Shown here piece by piece: positions 44,963 to 53,780 of a stretch of 64,000 nt of DNA. Within the stretch, counting starts at the first letter, position 1; the number at the start of each line of letters is the position of its first letter. The translations under genes and the position numbers were made by a program. Origin of the DNA: Ga0077555 sp046154645 (GTDB lineage: Bacteria; Pseudomonadota; Alphaproteobacteria; Rhizobiales; Hyphomicrobiaceae); contig JBJXDZ010000122.1 in NCBI GenBank assembly GCA_046154645.1, forward strand, positions 124,001 through 188,000, read 5' to 3'. The notes beneath the pieces were generated by a model. That model was not told where the DNA came from and ran no database searches. It saw only the letters and a list, made by a program, of their open reading frames with translations.

Positions 44963-45445
44963 ATGCCTGAACCCAAACAAGACGCCCCTGTGCTCGTCCA
45001 GGACGACCTCTCTGGCGCAGAAATCCGCCGCTTGATCGCCCGACATCTGCAAGGCATGCATGCCAATTCCCCGCCCGGGAGCGTGCACGCCTTCGACGTC
45101 GACAAACTCAAGGACCCAAGTGTCACATTCTGGTCGGCCTGGGTCGGTGGCCACATCGCCGGCTGCGGCGCACTCAAGCAACTGCCAGGGGCGTATGGCG
45201 AAATCAAATCCATGCGGGTGGCGGACGCATTTCTCGGACGCGGCATCGGGAGGGCCATGCTGACACACATTATGGCCGAAGCCCGCAAGATGGGTATGCA
45301 ACGGCTTTGGTTGGAGACGGGCTCTGCGCCAGCCTTCATCCCCGCGCTCAAGCTCTACGAAAGTGCGGGCTTTGCGCGTTGTGGACCCTTCGGCAGCTAT
45401 GTTGCTGATCCGTTCAGTGTCTTCATGACCCGCACCCTGGATTGA
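44963..45445 (+). CDS. GNAT family N-acetyltransferase
   Basis: A 160-residue acetyltransferase with motif A SMRVADAFLGRGIGRAMLTH, the GRGIGRA pyrophosphate loop, and motif B ALKLYESAGFARCGPFGSYV. The compact domain resembles PanZ/ElaA-size GNATs of unknown acceptor. It follows the PP2C gene by 19 bases on the same strand, so it may be the last gene of the FHA-FHA-PP2C transcript. Confidence 0.88.
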   Translation: MPEPKQDAPVLVQDDLSGAEIRRLIARHLQGMHANSPPGSVHAFDVDKLKDPSVTFWSAWVGGHIAGCGALKQLPGAYGEIKSMRVADAFLGRGIGRAMLTHIMAEARKMGMQRLWLETGSAPAFIPALKLYESAGFARCGPFGSYVADPFSVFMTRTLD

Positions 45446-45566
45446 CCCCTTGGCCCGGAAGACGCCGTAGAATCAATCGGGGCTTAACCAGCCGCCAGTC
45501 ATTGGCAGTTGAAGCGATACCGCGTCCGGTCTAGGCATGGCGAAGCCCAAAGTAGGATCCACGCTC

Positions 45567-45815
45567 ATGTCAACCACGCTCCCTGATCGCCTGTCCATCA
45601 ATCCGAACAGCCCGCACTACGACGAAGCCGTCCTCCAGCGCGAAGTCGGCATCCGGTTCAACGGGGCGGAGAAAACCAACGTCGAAGAGTACTGCGTCAG
45701 CGAAGGCTGGGTGCGGGTTGTCGCCGGCGCCGCCAAGGACCGACGCGGCAACCCGATGACCATCAAGCTCAAGGGCACGGTCGAGCCGTACTACCGCGAC
45801 AGCAAGCCGGCCTGA
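45567..45815 (+). CDS. DUF3297 family small protein
   Basis: An 82-residue protein matching DUF3297, a short, strongly conserved alphaproteobacterial family: LPDRLSINPNSPHYDEAVL, VGIRFNGAEKTNVEEYC and NPMTIKLKGTVEPYY. The true start may be ATG 45537 (adding ten residues) or the ATG at 45567, which begins exactly at the conserved block. No catalytic residues are known and the function is undescribed. It lies 121 bases after the acetyltransferase gene and converges on the dehydrogenase gene. Confidence 0.85.
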   Translation: MSTTLPDRLSINPNSPHYDEAVLQREVGIRFNGAEKTNVEEYCVSEGWVRVVAGAAKDRRGNPMTIKLKGTVEPYYRDSKPA

Positions 45816-45879
45816 CACTTGGGTTCCGGCGCCGCCGCCGTGGTGTGGCTCGGCGCGACTTGGGCGAACACTCCGGCCA

Positions 45880-46965
45880 TCAGGCTAACCTGATGCCCGT
45901 CATGGCGGCCATATCGCCTCGCGTCAGCCCGACCTTCTCGGCAGCGACCAGGATCTCCTCCCAAGTCGTCGTATCGACGGGGACGCCGTCCTTGAGGCGC
46001 TTGGCCTTCCACTCGCGCTCAGGCTCACCGGCAATACGGATTTTGTCGAAGCCTTCCGCGGGCGGCGCTTCCATCAGCCAGCCGAGGAAGCCGTCGATCT
46101 CGCGCTGGAAATGGTCGGACGTGCCAAGCTTGACCGGGTCGATCAGGATCGAAAGCATGCTGTTGACGACACGGCGCTTGCCTTGGTGCGGCTGGCGGCC
46201 GGTTTCGCCCCCGGTCAACGCGCCGCCGAGCAACTCCGCCATCAAGGCCAGACCGGATCCCTTGTGCTCACCAAACGGCAGGATGGCGCCATAGGGCGGC
46301 ACGACAGAAAAGCGCGGGTCGGTCGTCGCGCGTCCTTTGTCGTCGATCAGCGTACCGGCCTCGACGTGCTTGCCCTTGTTGTGTGCGACGCGCGTTTTGC
46401 CCTGCGCGATACGACTGGTGGCAAAGTCGAGCACGATCGGCGGCCCGGATTCGCGCGGCACGCCGATACAGATCGGATTGGTGCCGAAGCGACCATTGCC
46501 GCCGCCCCACGGGGCCACGATGGGCCGCGACACAACATTGACGAAGTGCATGGAGACGAGGCCCGCCTCCACAGCTTGCTCGGCCCAATGACCGATCCGC
46601 CCGATGTGATGGGCATTGTAGAGGCCTGCCGCGCAAATGCCATGCTTGCGCGCGCGCTCGATGGCCATGTTGGTGGCGTCGTGACCGATGACCTGGCCAT
46701 AGCCGCACTGGCCATCCATGCGCACGAGACTGCCGGTATCGAGAATGATCTTTGGTGCCTGATTGATGGCGAGACCGCCCTCTTTCAGCGATTCGATGTA
46801 GCGCGGGATCATGCCGACGCCGTGTGAATCGTGCCCTTTGAGATTCGCCTCGACCAGGTTCGTTGCGACGAGATGTGCCTCCCGGGCATTGGAACCGCCC
46901 TTCGCCACGATCGCTTCGATGGCGCCGGTCAACTGCGGCACGGCAATGATGATGTCGTCGGCCAT
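45880..46965 (-). CDS. Type-2 malate/L-lactate dehydrogenase family (Ldh2/MdH2) oxidoreductase
   Basis: A 360-residue NAD(P)-dependent dehydrogenase of the Ldh_2 family (malate, L-lactate, ureidoglycolate dehydrogenases). Blocks include GHDSHGVGMIPRYIESLKEG near residue 45 with catalytic His, NAHHIGRIGHWAEQA near 110, GGNGRFGTNPICIGVPRESG near 165, ARVAH-type Lys region and PFGEHKGSGLALMAELLGG near 255. Substrate is undecided. ATG 46965 is used; the frame goes on to 47019 without conserved sequence. It is downstream of the Clp-like gene on the same strand, but 200 bases and a hairpin separate them, so it is probably a separate unit. Confidence 0.9.
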   Translation of the reverse strand: MADDIIIAVPQLTGAIEAIVAKGGSNAREAHLVATNLVEANLKGHDSHGVGMIPRYIESLKEGGLAINQAPKIILDTGSLVRMDGQCGYGQVIGHDATNMAIERARKHGICAAGLYNAHHIGRIGHWAEQAVEAGLVSMHFVNVVSRPIVAPWGGGNGRFGTNPICIGVPRESGPPIVLDFATSRIAQGKTRVAHNKGKHVEAGTLIDDKGRATTDPRFSVVPPYGAILPFGEHKGSGLALMAELLGGALTGGETGRQPHQGKRRVVNSMLSILIDPVKLGTSDHFQREIDGFLGWLMEAPPAEGFDKIRIAGEPEREWKAKRLKDGVPVDTTTWEEILVAAEKVGLTRGDMAAMTGIRLA

Positions 46966-47005
46966 GGGCTGAGGGTTCCGTGACTGGAGTGCGGTAAACT
47001 GACAT

Positions 47006-47025
47006 CCCGACAGTGGCATGTCGGG
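47006..47025. terminator. Hairpin between Clp-like gene and dehydrogenase gene
   Basis: CCCGACA (47006-47012) pairs perfectly with TGTCGGG (47019-47025), seven pairs with a 6-base loop. It lies in the 202-base gap downstream of the Clp-like gene. There is no U-tract on either strand, so it may be a weak terminator or a regulator site for the dehydrogenase gene. Confidence 0.35.
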
Positions 47026-47167
47026 TCATCCTGGGCAATCACCGGGGCAGCGCATCCACACCACGCCCGTGGGCTGCGGCAACTGTCCTCAAATTTGTCC
47101 AGCCACAACGGGACTCGCTGCTCTGCTGCACCGCGCCAGCCCTAATCTTCACCGCCCAGCCGCGCTG

Positions 47168-50100
47168 TCAGTCGACGTCCACCCCCATGATGTCGAACTC
47201 GCCGCCAAGCACGACATCGAGCTTGCCCGACCGCCAGCTGCCGTCGGCATTGCGCACCAGGGGTGACGGCTGACGGCGATAGCGCCGCACGACCGTTGCT
47301 GGACGCGGTGCCTTGGCAAACGCTTCGGCAAGCATAGCCCGCTGTTGCGCCTTGGACATGCTTCCAGATGGTGATGCCACCATCGACACCCGCGCCGCGA
47401 TCCGGCTCTGCCCGTTCACGGTTTCCGACTGTTCGAGCACATGCATGCCGACTTCCCGCGCCAGCGTCCGGTGCGCCCCGAAGCCGCCGACAACAATGAT
47501 TGGCAGTCCTTGACCCGAGAGCGGCTCAACCTCTCCAAGCTGCATGTTGCGTTTGCGGCACCAGGACCGATACATGTCGAGGATCTCGCGGTGCCACCGC
47601 GTCCCCTCGCGCCGCTCCTGCGCCTGCGTCTCGAGCACCGGCTCCACCAGCAGCGCCACTTCGACCGGTGTTGCCTCGTCGAAGTCCTTCAATCCGTCCT
47701 GCACCAGCTTCAGTTGCATCGCTTGACGGGCAACCACATCACGCGCAGCTGTTGCCGACTGCCGTCGCCGCCCAAGCCGCGCTTGCAATGATGAGGCCGT
47801 GCTGCCTGCGACCGCAAGTCGATCCATCAGCTCGTAACGCGTCAGAATGGCAAACCGGTCGTGGCGGGACCAGAAGCCGGTCGCATTGATGTCAGCCGCC
47901 AGACGGGCCTTCTCAGCCTCCCACTCAGGGGCGGCAAAGCGCGTCGCAATCACGGCGTGGGATGCCGCCAAGACCTCGATCTCCGCCAGCGACCCGGTTG
48001 GCGCCAGCATGATCGCCGCCAAACTCGGCGGTGCGTCTGTCTCCGCCGTTTGGCTGGGCCACGCAGGTGCATCGCTAGAAATCGCCTCGCCGTCCCCGTC
48101 CGGATCGACAAACTCGGCCTGGATGGCCGCGCCATCGCTGCGCACAAACACAAACTGCTCGCCCTCCGGCGCCCGCCGTTCGACAATGGCGGCGGCGAGA
48201 GGCGCCACAACGTACTGATCAATGGCCCGCTTCAACGGCCGCGCGCCCATGTCCGGCGAGAAACCGCGCTCCAACAGGAATTCAAGCGCCGACGCTTCCC
48301 ATTCGACGGCCCAGCCCCGATCCTTGAGACCGCGGCGTTCGTAGAGGCGCCCCAGTTCCTTCTGCAGGATACCGCGCATCAGTGCCCGCGTCAGCGGCTT
48401 GAAAACGATGACATTGTCGAGCCGGTTCTGGAACTCGGGCCGGAAGGTCTGGCCAATGGCGCGCAACACCTGCTCATGCGTGTAGCTGCCCTGCACCGGT
48501 GCAAACCCAAGCCCCGCCGACTGATGGCTGGTGGCGCCAAGGTTTGTCGTCAGAATGATCAGGGCGTGGCGGAAATCGGCCGTCTGGCCATTGGCATCGG
48601 TCAGGCGCCCCTCGTCAAAGATCTGCAGGCACAGATCCCAGATCTGCGGGTTCGACTTCTCGAACTCGTCCAACAGCACCAGGGTAAACGGCTGCTTTCG
48701 GATCCGGCTGATGAGAGTATCTGCGTCCGGTGCCAGCCCTGGTCCGCCCGTGATCTTCACCACCGAATCCGGCGATTGATACTCGCTCATGTCGAGGCGA
48801 ACCATGCGCTCGATCGACCCGAACAGATACTCGGAGAGGCACTTGGCTAGCTCCGTTTTGCCAGTCCCTGTCGGCCCCGCGAAGAGGAACACGCCGAGCG
48901 GCTTCATCGGATCATTGAGACCGGATTTCAGCATGGCGATCCGGTCCACGATACAGGATACCGCCTCGTCCTGGCCGATGACGCGCGCGGCAAAGAACCG
49001 CTTGATCTCTGCCAGATCAATGCGCTCACTGCCATCGAGCAGCGACCGCGGCAGCCCGGTCAGCTGGGCCAGCGTCTCAAGGACGTCGCCGCCATCAAGC
49101 GTGCGCCCCTTGGCCTGCTCGGCGCGCAACAGCGACACCCGCATCAGCGACAACGCCGAGCCCGGCAGGCACGAAGCCGACAGGTAATGCTGTGCGGCAT
49201 CGATGGCGGTATCAGCAAACGACGGCGCAATCGTCAGCCGGAACTCAGCTTGCAGCTTATCGACCAGTGCATTGGCGAGCGGCCGTGTTTGGGCCGCATC
49301 AAGCGGCTCGAGACGGACCAACTCGAGGACGCGTCGCAGGGCCGGGCGCAATTGCAGGAGACGGGCAGCACTCATCTCGCTGGCCTCGGCCCAAATCACC
49401 AGGCGACCCGACGTGACCGCCGGCAACAGTTGATCGAGGATGCTGGCGCTCTGTCCGGAGTGGGTGCCGCTGAGGGCCATGCCGAGCAGGTCCGGCACGT
49501 ACCAGATGACACGCTTTGCAACGGACAGTTCTTCGATGGCTTGGCGGATCCGCCCTTCGAGTTGACCGATGTATTGCTGCCCCGCCTGCAGGTCGGCGCC
49601 CCCTGCCTCGAACACGCTCCAACCGCTTTGACCGGCGCCCTCGCTGAGCAACTTGAGAAAAGATGTCTTACCAGACAGCGGATCGCCGATGACCAGCAGG
49701 GAACGCGGCGGCGAACCGTTGATCGTTGTCTGGGCAACAGTCAAGTTATCGAGCCACGCATCGGGTTCGATCGGCCGATCCAGGGCGGAGGGTTTGTCCC
49801 AGAAGCGGCCGAGGGAGCTGAGGAACGACCCATCCGGAGGCCCACTGACCGGTCCATCCGTGGTCGCCGTTGTCTCACGCGGAGCTGGCGGCAGCGAGGC
49901 CGCAAGCTCAGCCGCAATGGGGTGCTCGATGCGCGACAGAAACTGGCGGATCTGCGGGTGGAGATCGCTCTTCCCGAGCACACCCGGACCGAGCTCAGGC
50001 CTTGTTTTTCGCGCCGCAAGCTGGCCGAAATAGATCTCGAACTCGCGATGCAGCATGGGCTGATCTATCCACCACTGATCGAGGTATTCCAGTGGTGCGC

Positions 50101-50719
50101 CCGCGGGCACAGCGCCATCGAGCGTTGCGAAGTAATCGAGGGCCGACGCCATTTGCCAGATGCCGAAGCTGGGAAAGCACTTCACCACGGCATGGCCCGC
50201 CTTGCTGCCGTCATCTCTGGTCTTGAGTGCTGCAAGTGCCGCGCACGAATGAGGCCACGACGTGCCCATGGCATAATCCAGCACAAGATCGAACGGCGTG
50301 TCCGGGCTTGCGAGGATCTTCACCATCTCAACGAACTGTGGCTCGCGAGCGATCTCACGAGCATGCGGCGTTTTCTCGGTGAGAATCGTCATCGCATCGC
50401 ACAGTCGGCGCAGCCTGACCGCGCGCGTCTCCGATACCGTGACATCGCTCCCGGTAGGCACCAGGGGAAGTGAACGCGGGGCTGGGGACGTCGCGACCCG
50501 ACCATCTGGCTCAGCACCGGCGGAGGAGTCAGCTATGTGCCGCCGCTGCCGCAACAGCTCCCGTAACTCTCGCCACGGCACGACGCGGGCAGCAATCAGG
50601 CCTGTCAGAAAAGCTACCGCCAGCCAGAAAACGGACATCGGTCCTGCCATCGCTGCAATTGGCCCGAGCCATCCACGGCTCGCGGTCCCATCTTGCATCA
50701 TCCGATCACGGTTGCCCAT
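47168..50719 (-). CDS. Membrane-anchored Clp/Hsp100-like AAA+ ATPase with PCRF-like C-terminus
   Basis: A 1183-residue protein. One membrane helix lies near residues 29-46. A helical region follows, then a degenerate first ATPase domain (Walker A GDPLSGKTS near 345; Walker B replaced by VIWYVPDL) and an intact second AAA+ domain like ClpA/ClpB D2: FAGPTGTGKTELAKCLSEYL near 614, LVLLDEFEKS near 681, ILTTNLGA, and GARPLKR near 825. The last 260 residues read like the release-factor N-domain and PCRF domain (GFWSRHDRFAIL, LDMYRSWCRKRNMQL, GGFGAHRTLAREVGMH) but have no GGQ motif. Start ATG 50719 lacks a Shine-Dalgarno; 50701 or 50698 are alternatives. It is downstream of a lipoprotein gene and close to the kinase/FHA/PP2C cluster. 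Confidence 0.85.
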   Translation of the reverse strand: MGNRDRMMQDGTASRGWLGPIAAMAGPMSVFWLAVAFLTGLIAARVVPWRELRELLRQRRHIADSSAGAEPDGRVATSPAPRSLPLVPTGSDVTVSETRAVRLRRLCDAMTILTEKTPHAREIAREPQFVEMVKILASPDTPFDLVLDYAMGTSWPHSCAALAALKTRDDGSKAGHAVVKCFPSFGIWQMASALDYFATLDGAVPAGAPLEYLDQWWIDQPMLHREFEIYFGQLAARKTRPELGPGVLGKSDLHPQIRQFLSRIEHPIAAELAASLPPAPRETTATTDGPVSGPPDGSFLSSLGRFWDKPSALDRPIEPDAWLDNLTVAQTTINGSPPRSLLVIGDPLSGKTSFLKLLSEGAGQSGWSVFEAGGADLQAGQQYIGQLEGRIRQAIEELSVAKRVIWYVPDLLGMALSGTHSGQSASILDQLLPAVTSGRLVIWAEASEMSAARLLQLRPALRRVLELVRLEPLDAAQTRPLANALVDKLQAEFRLTIAPSFADTAIDAAQHYLSASCLPGSALSLMRVSLLRAEQAKGRTLDGGDVLETLAQLTGLPRSLLDGSERIDLAEIKRFFAARVIGQDEAVSCIVDRIAMLKSGLNDPMKPLGVFLFAGPTGTGKTELAKCLSEYLFGSIERMVRLDMSEYQSPDSVVKITGGPGLAPDADTLISRIRKQPFTLVLLDEFEKSNPQIWDLCLQIFDEGRLTDANGQTADFRHALIILTTNLGATSHQSAGLGFAPVQGSYTHEQVLRAIGQTFRPEFQNRLDNVIVFKPLTRALMRGILQKELGRLYERRGLKDRGWAVEWEASALEFLLERGFSPDMGARPLKRAIDQYVVAPLAAAIVERRAPEGEQFVFVRSDGAAIQAEFVDPDGDGEAISSDAPAWPSQTAETDAPPSLAAIMLAPTGSLAEIEVLAASHAVIATRFAAPEWEAEKARLAADINATGFWSRHDRFAILTRYELMDRLAVAGSTASSLQARLGRRRQSATAARDVVARQAMQLKLVQDGLKDFDEATPVEVALLVEPVLETQAQERREGTRWHREILDMYRSWCRKRNMQLGEVEPLSGQGLPIIVVGGFGAHRTLAREVGMHVLEQSETVNGQSRIAARVSMVASPSGSMSKAQQRAMLAEAFAKAPRPATVVRRYRRQPSPLVRNADGSWRSGKLDVVLGGEFDIMGVDVD

Positions 50720-50825
50720 GGTCGTGCAGCCGCGCCATCGGCAAGACGTTAACGGGCTCGTCCTGCGCCGGGATTGGCCGTTCGGATGCCGTTATCGGCA
50801 GCGTGATATGGGGCTGAGGTCTGCG

Positions 50826-51410
50826 CTACTTCGAGCGCGACTTGGGTCCTTCAGCGGTCGCAGGCGCCGCCGCGCCATCGATCTTCTCGAGCAGAGCGGC
50901 GATTTGCGGCCCCGGAATGCCGATCTCGATCTCCGGCCCGCTGCGTGCGAAGAGTTTCAGCCGATAGCCTGTCGCCTTGGCCGAACGGAGCGCCGGTTCA
51001 GGGATCTCGATCGACCAGGCTTCGTCATAGCTGCAGGGCTGGCCGGGCTTGCACTGCTGGTTGCCGGCGAGGCGCTCGGACTTGAGGATCGCACCGCTCG
51101 CGTCTCTTACCGTATCGTAATTGCGCCGGCCCTCCGCAGTGTACACGACGCCCACGCGGAGGAACGTTTGCGCTTTCCCGGTCTGACGATCGAGGCGGGC
51201 GGAAAGGGTGAGCGCCAGCGTGTTGGAGCCTTCTCCAACACGCGCCTCGGGAAGCGTAATCTCTCGGTAAGGCTTAGCTGGCTCAGCCTTTGCCGCGCCG
51301 TCCGGTGCAGCCTGTTGCAAGGGTGGCCCACTGCCACCAGCGCAGGCTGTGATCTGCACGGCAATCAGGACGCCCGCAAAGATCCGCAATCCTCTTGCTC
51401 GCATCCGCAT
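50826..51410 (-). CDS. Predicted lipoprotein
   Basis: A 194-residue protein with a signal peptide (MRMRARGLRIFAGVLIAVQ) and lipobox ITAC followed by AGG, so it should be a lipid-anchored envelope protein. The mature part (RVGEGSNTLALTLSARLDRQ, YDEAWSIEIPEPALRSAK, IGIPGPQIAALLEKID) has alternating hydrophobic residues suggesting beta structure. No family is recognised. The preferred start is 51410, leaving off an unconserved 43-residue extension. It is 106 bases ahead of the Clp-like gene on the same strand, so both may form a unit. Confidence 0.75.
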   Translation of the reverse strand: MRMRARGLRIFAGVLIAVQITACAGGSGPPLQQAAPDGAAKAEPAKPYREITLPEARVGEGSNTLALTLSARLDRQTGKAQTFLRVGVVYTAEGRRNYDTVRDASGAILKSERLAGNQQCKPGQPCSYDEAWSIEIPEPALRSAKATGYRLKLFARSGPEIEIGIPGPQIAALLEKIDGAAAPATAEGPKSRSK

Positions 51411-51483
51411 GCCTTGATTCCGCCCCGCCTTCACAGCCGCCATTTGATCGGCGAAGGCGGCGGATTTGCGGTTCAGCCCCACG

Positions 51484-52146
51484 TCAGGCTGCGATCGGGT
51501 GCTCGGGGAACGAGAGCTGCTCGCGGGCCCGCCACTCATTCGTCACGTAATTGATGATGATGGACTTGCGCACCCCCTCGATCCGGCGGGCCTCGAAGCC
51601 GTGGTAGGTATTGTTGGAGGGGATGAACACCAGGGCTGCGTTCGGCTCGAACGGTGATGCGCCGACGTGCCGTTTCTCGCCGTCGTAGATGTCGGTACCG
51701 AGATTGCGGTGGCTCGCATCCTTCGACAAGTACAGCAGCATGGTAAACACCTTGACACCGAGGTCGGTGTGCGGCTCCAGCCAGAACCCATCGGTGTCTT
51801 GCGCATACTCCAGCCGCAGATAGCTGCCGGCGAGTCTGGTGCCGAACTTTTGCTCGATGGTGCTGGTGACAACCTTCGACTGGAACGCATCCGCAAAAGC
51901 CGCCACGCTGGGATACTTGGCACGGTTCTCGACGTCGAAGTACTTGCGCGTGGCGTTATGCAATTCGCGTTTTCCGGAAAGACCGCCCAGCGCTGGCGGC
52001 GGAAATGGCAGCTCGGTAATCGTATCCGCCACGTCTTTCGGCAGGCAATCCTTCAAGAACCAATGGCGATAGGGCTGCTCGGCCTGCTTGGCCACAGCAA
52101 AGCTCTGGAGCAGCGTGCCGACGACGGCTTCGGATGAATGGGTCAT
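51484..52146 (-). CDS. 2OG-Fe(II) oxygenase family protein
   Basis: A 220-residue protein with the double-stranded-helix dioxygenase pattern: EPHTDLGVKVFTMLLYLS (His-x-Asp near residue 128), NTYHGFEARRIEGVRKS (distal His and Arg near 185), and RLEYAQDTDGFWL before them. These residues bind Fe(II) and 2-oxoglutarate, so it is probably active. It resembles prolyl-4-hydroxylase-type enzymes and may act on a protein or carbohydrate. ATG 52146 is chosen, with AAGGGAG about ten bases upstream. It lies 73 bases upstream of the lipoprotein gene on the same strand. Confidence 0.85.
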   Translation of the reverse strand: MTHSSEAVVGTLLQSFAVAKQAEQPYRHWFLKDCLPKDVADTITELPFPPPALGGLSGKRELHNATRKYFDVENRAKYPSVAAFADAFQSKVVTSTIEQKFGTRLAGSYLRLEYAQDTDGFWLEPHTDLGVKVFTMLLYLSKDASHRNLGTDIYDGEKRHVGASPFEPNAALVFIPSNNTYHGFEARRIEGVRKSIIINYVTNEWRAREQLSFPEHPIAA

Positions 52147-52485
52147 GACAGCTGGCTCCCTTTGGGCAGCATTTGGCGGCAGTGAACTCGGGGTGGCGTC
52201 ATCGCGCTCGACGGATCGGGTGCATGCCGGTTTCCCGAAGCGAGAGCTTCTGGCGGTGAGCGCTCGTCCAGACTGCTGAAACCGCTCGCCCCGATACGCC
52301 CTCAAGACGTGACGCAACCCTACATCTGTGTGGATGCCTCCGCACCGACCGGCGTCGCGTCACACTACCAAACATCTGCAACGCTTCTAGCTGCGTCGCA
52401 GCCACCAGCCCCAGGGGACACGGCGTCGCGCGGCGCTGTGGCCGCCGCGCCATATGGAAGCAGCAAATGGCGCAATTCAGGCGAC
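52147..52485. other. Intergenic 339 bases, no gene seen; one hairpin
   Basis: Between the 2OG oxygenase and MetX-like genes (both minus strand). The gap must hold the oxygenase promoter. A perfect 8-bp inverted repeat, GCGCGGCG (52428-52435) and CGCCGCGC (52443-52450), lies 36 bases after the MetX-like gene's end and may help terminate it, though no U-tract follows. No open frame here looks coding. Confidence 0.4.
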
Positions 52486-53604
52486 TCACCCCGTCTCGTT
52501 GGGGAGCGATCTTGCCGCCGTCAATTCGTCCATGAACTGAGCCAAGTGAGGTCCCCATTGGTCACCCTCCGGACCACTCGCCAAGTGGCCGAGCTCGGTG
52601 TCGATCTCGACATAGCGGGCGCTGACACCGGCTGCCTTGAGCTTGGCCATGACGCCGGGCGCAATCGAAGGTGGGAATAGCTTATCGGTTCGCGAGATGA
52701 CGTACAGCACGCGCGCCTTGATCCTGGCGAATTCCTTGGTCGTGTCGAAGCCTTCCAGGGCTCGCCGCAGCACGACCATCGAGTTGCCGTCGAATACTTC
52801 AACCCAGGGAGCGGCAGCAAGTTCGACGGCGGACTCGAGATCCCGAGGCTCAGGGTGCAGCGGCCGCAGCTGGGCCTCGATGCCGTAACTCTTGAGCGTC
52901 GCAATGCGGATCTCGGCCATGACACCGCGAATGCCACCCTTGTCGTAGTAGCGTCCACCATTCCAATTCGGATCCTTGGCCAGCCGGGCGATCAAGGCCG
53001 CAGTCGCCTCAGGGCCCGACGTCGCAGCCGGAGCGGTCACGACCGGCACCACGCCATCCATGAATTCAGGATAGCTGACAGCCCACTGGAAGGCTTGAAA
53101 ACCGCCGTACGAAGGGCCGGCGACGGCCACCAGATGCATGATGCCGAGCGAGTCGAGCAGTGCCTTCTGGGCCTTTACGATATCGGCAACGGTGATGCGC
53201 GGGAAATCTGGCCCGTATGGCTTGCCAGTCGCAGGATTGAGGCTCGCCGGTGACGTGGACCCATAAGAGGAGCCGAGCATATTCGAGGACACGACGAAGA
53301 GTTTGCTCGTATCAATCGGCTTACCCGGTCCGATCAACTTGTCCCATTGGCCAACCTCGCTTTCCTTCAGGCCCCGCGGTGCGCCTCCAGGACGATAGCT
53401 GCCGGCCATATGATGACTGGACGTGAAGCCGTGCGTGATAAGCACCGCATTTCGGCCATCCGCTTGCAGCCTGCCGTAGGTCTCATAAGCGATCTCCAAC
53501 TCAGGCAGCACGAAGCCATTGTGCAGCGCAAAGTCGGTGCTTCGGAATAGACGACTGCCAACGCTGACAAGGGCGTCGGCTGAGGCGGCGGCAAGCTCAC
53601 GCAT
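52486..53604 (-). CDS. MetX-like alpha/beta hydrolase (homoserine O-acyltransferase family)
   Basis: A 372-residue alpha/beta-hydrolase with the MetX layout: LPELEIAYETYGRLQADGRN near residue 33, VLITHGFTSSHH, WDKLIGPGKPIDTSKLFVVS near 87, NMLGSSYGSTSPASLNPATG near 107, and a nucleophile elbow VAGPSYGGFQAFQW near 160. Catalytic Asp and His are likely in ISRTDKLFP and ELGHLASG near the end. MetX normally has GGSMGGMQ at the elbow; GPSYGGFQ differs, so a related acyltransferase or hydrolase is possible. No MetW gene adjoins, and the start has only a weak Shine-Dalgarno. Divergent from the AEC transporter. Confidence 0.8.
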   Translation of the reverse strand: MRELAAASADALVSVGSRLFRSTDFALHNGFVLPELEIAYETYGRLQADGRNAVLITHGFTSSHHMAGSYRPGGAPRGLKESEVGQWDKLIGPGKPIDTSKLFVVSSNMLGSSYGSTSPASLNPATGKPYGPDFPRITVADIVKAQKALLDSLGIMHLVAVAGPSYGGFQAFQWAVSYPEFMDGVVPVVTAPAATSGPEATAALIARLAKDPNWNGGRYYDKGGIRGVMAEIRIATLKSYGIEAQLRPLHPEPRDLESAVELAAAPWVEVFDGNSMVVLRRALEGFDTTKEFARIKARVLYVISRTDKLFPPSIAPGVMAKLKAAGVSARYVEIDTELGHLASGPEGDQWGPHLAQFMDELTAARSLPNETG

Positions 53605-53644
53605 CGGGAACCTCCGAAGTTTTGGCGGGCCAGCATATCACGTC

Positions 53645-53680
53645 GGATGCGGAGCCTGCGGGGGATACGGAGCCTGCGGG
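53645..53680. repeat. Two tandem 18-bp repeats
   Basis: Units GGATGCGGAGCCTGCGGG (53645-53662) and GGATACGGAGCCTGCGGG (53663-53680) differ at one base. They lie in the 176-base gap between the divergent MetX-like and AEC genes, so they could be regulatory sites or a simple slippage duplication. Confidence 0.75.
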
Positions 53681-53780
53681 ACCAACCTGCGCAACGAACC
53701 ACCGCCTTGATGCGGTCGCCGAGATCGGCCAATGATGAACGGCGACTCGTGGCCGTGAGCCCCGTCGCGGCGCGGGGACG

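Noticed and set aside
49187..50473. 428-residue plus-strand frame opposite the Clp-like gene
   Set aside because: Lacks any recognisable motif and overlaps a well-supported ATPase gene entirely.
40053..51410. Type VI secretion locus
   Set aside because: No TssA-M core genes, Hcp or VgrG are in the window; only the regulatory-type parts resemble it.
53605..53780. SAM-II riboswitch ahead of the MetX-like gene
   Set aside because: The upstream minus-strand sequence does not show the SAM-II pseudoknot elements; only an 18-bp tandem repeat is seen.
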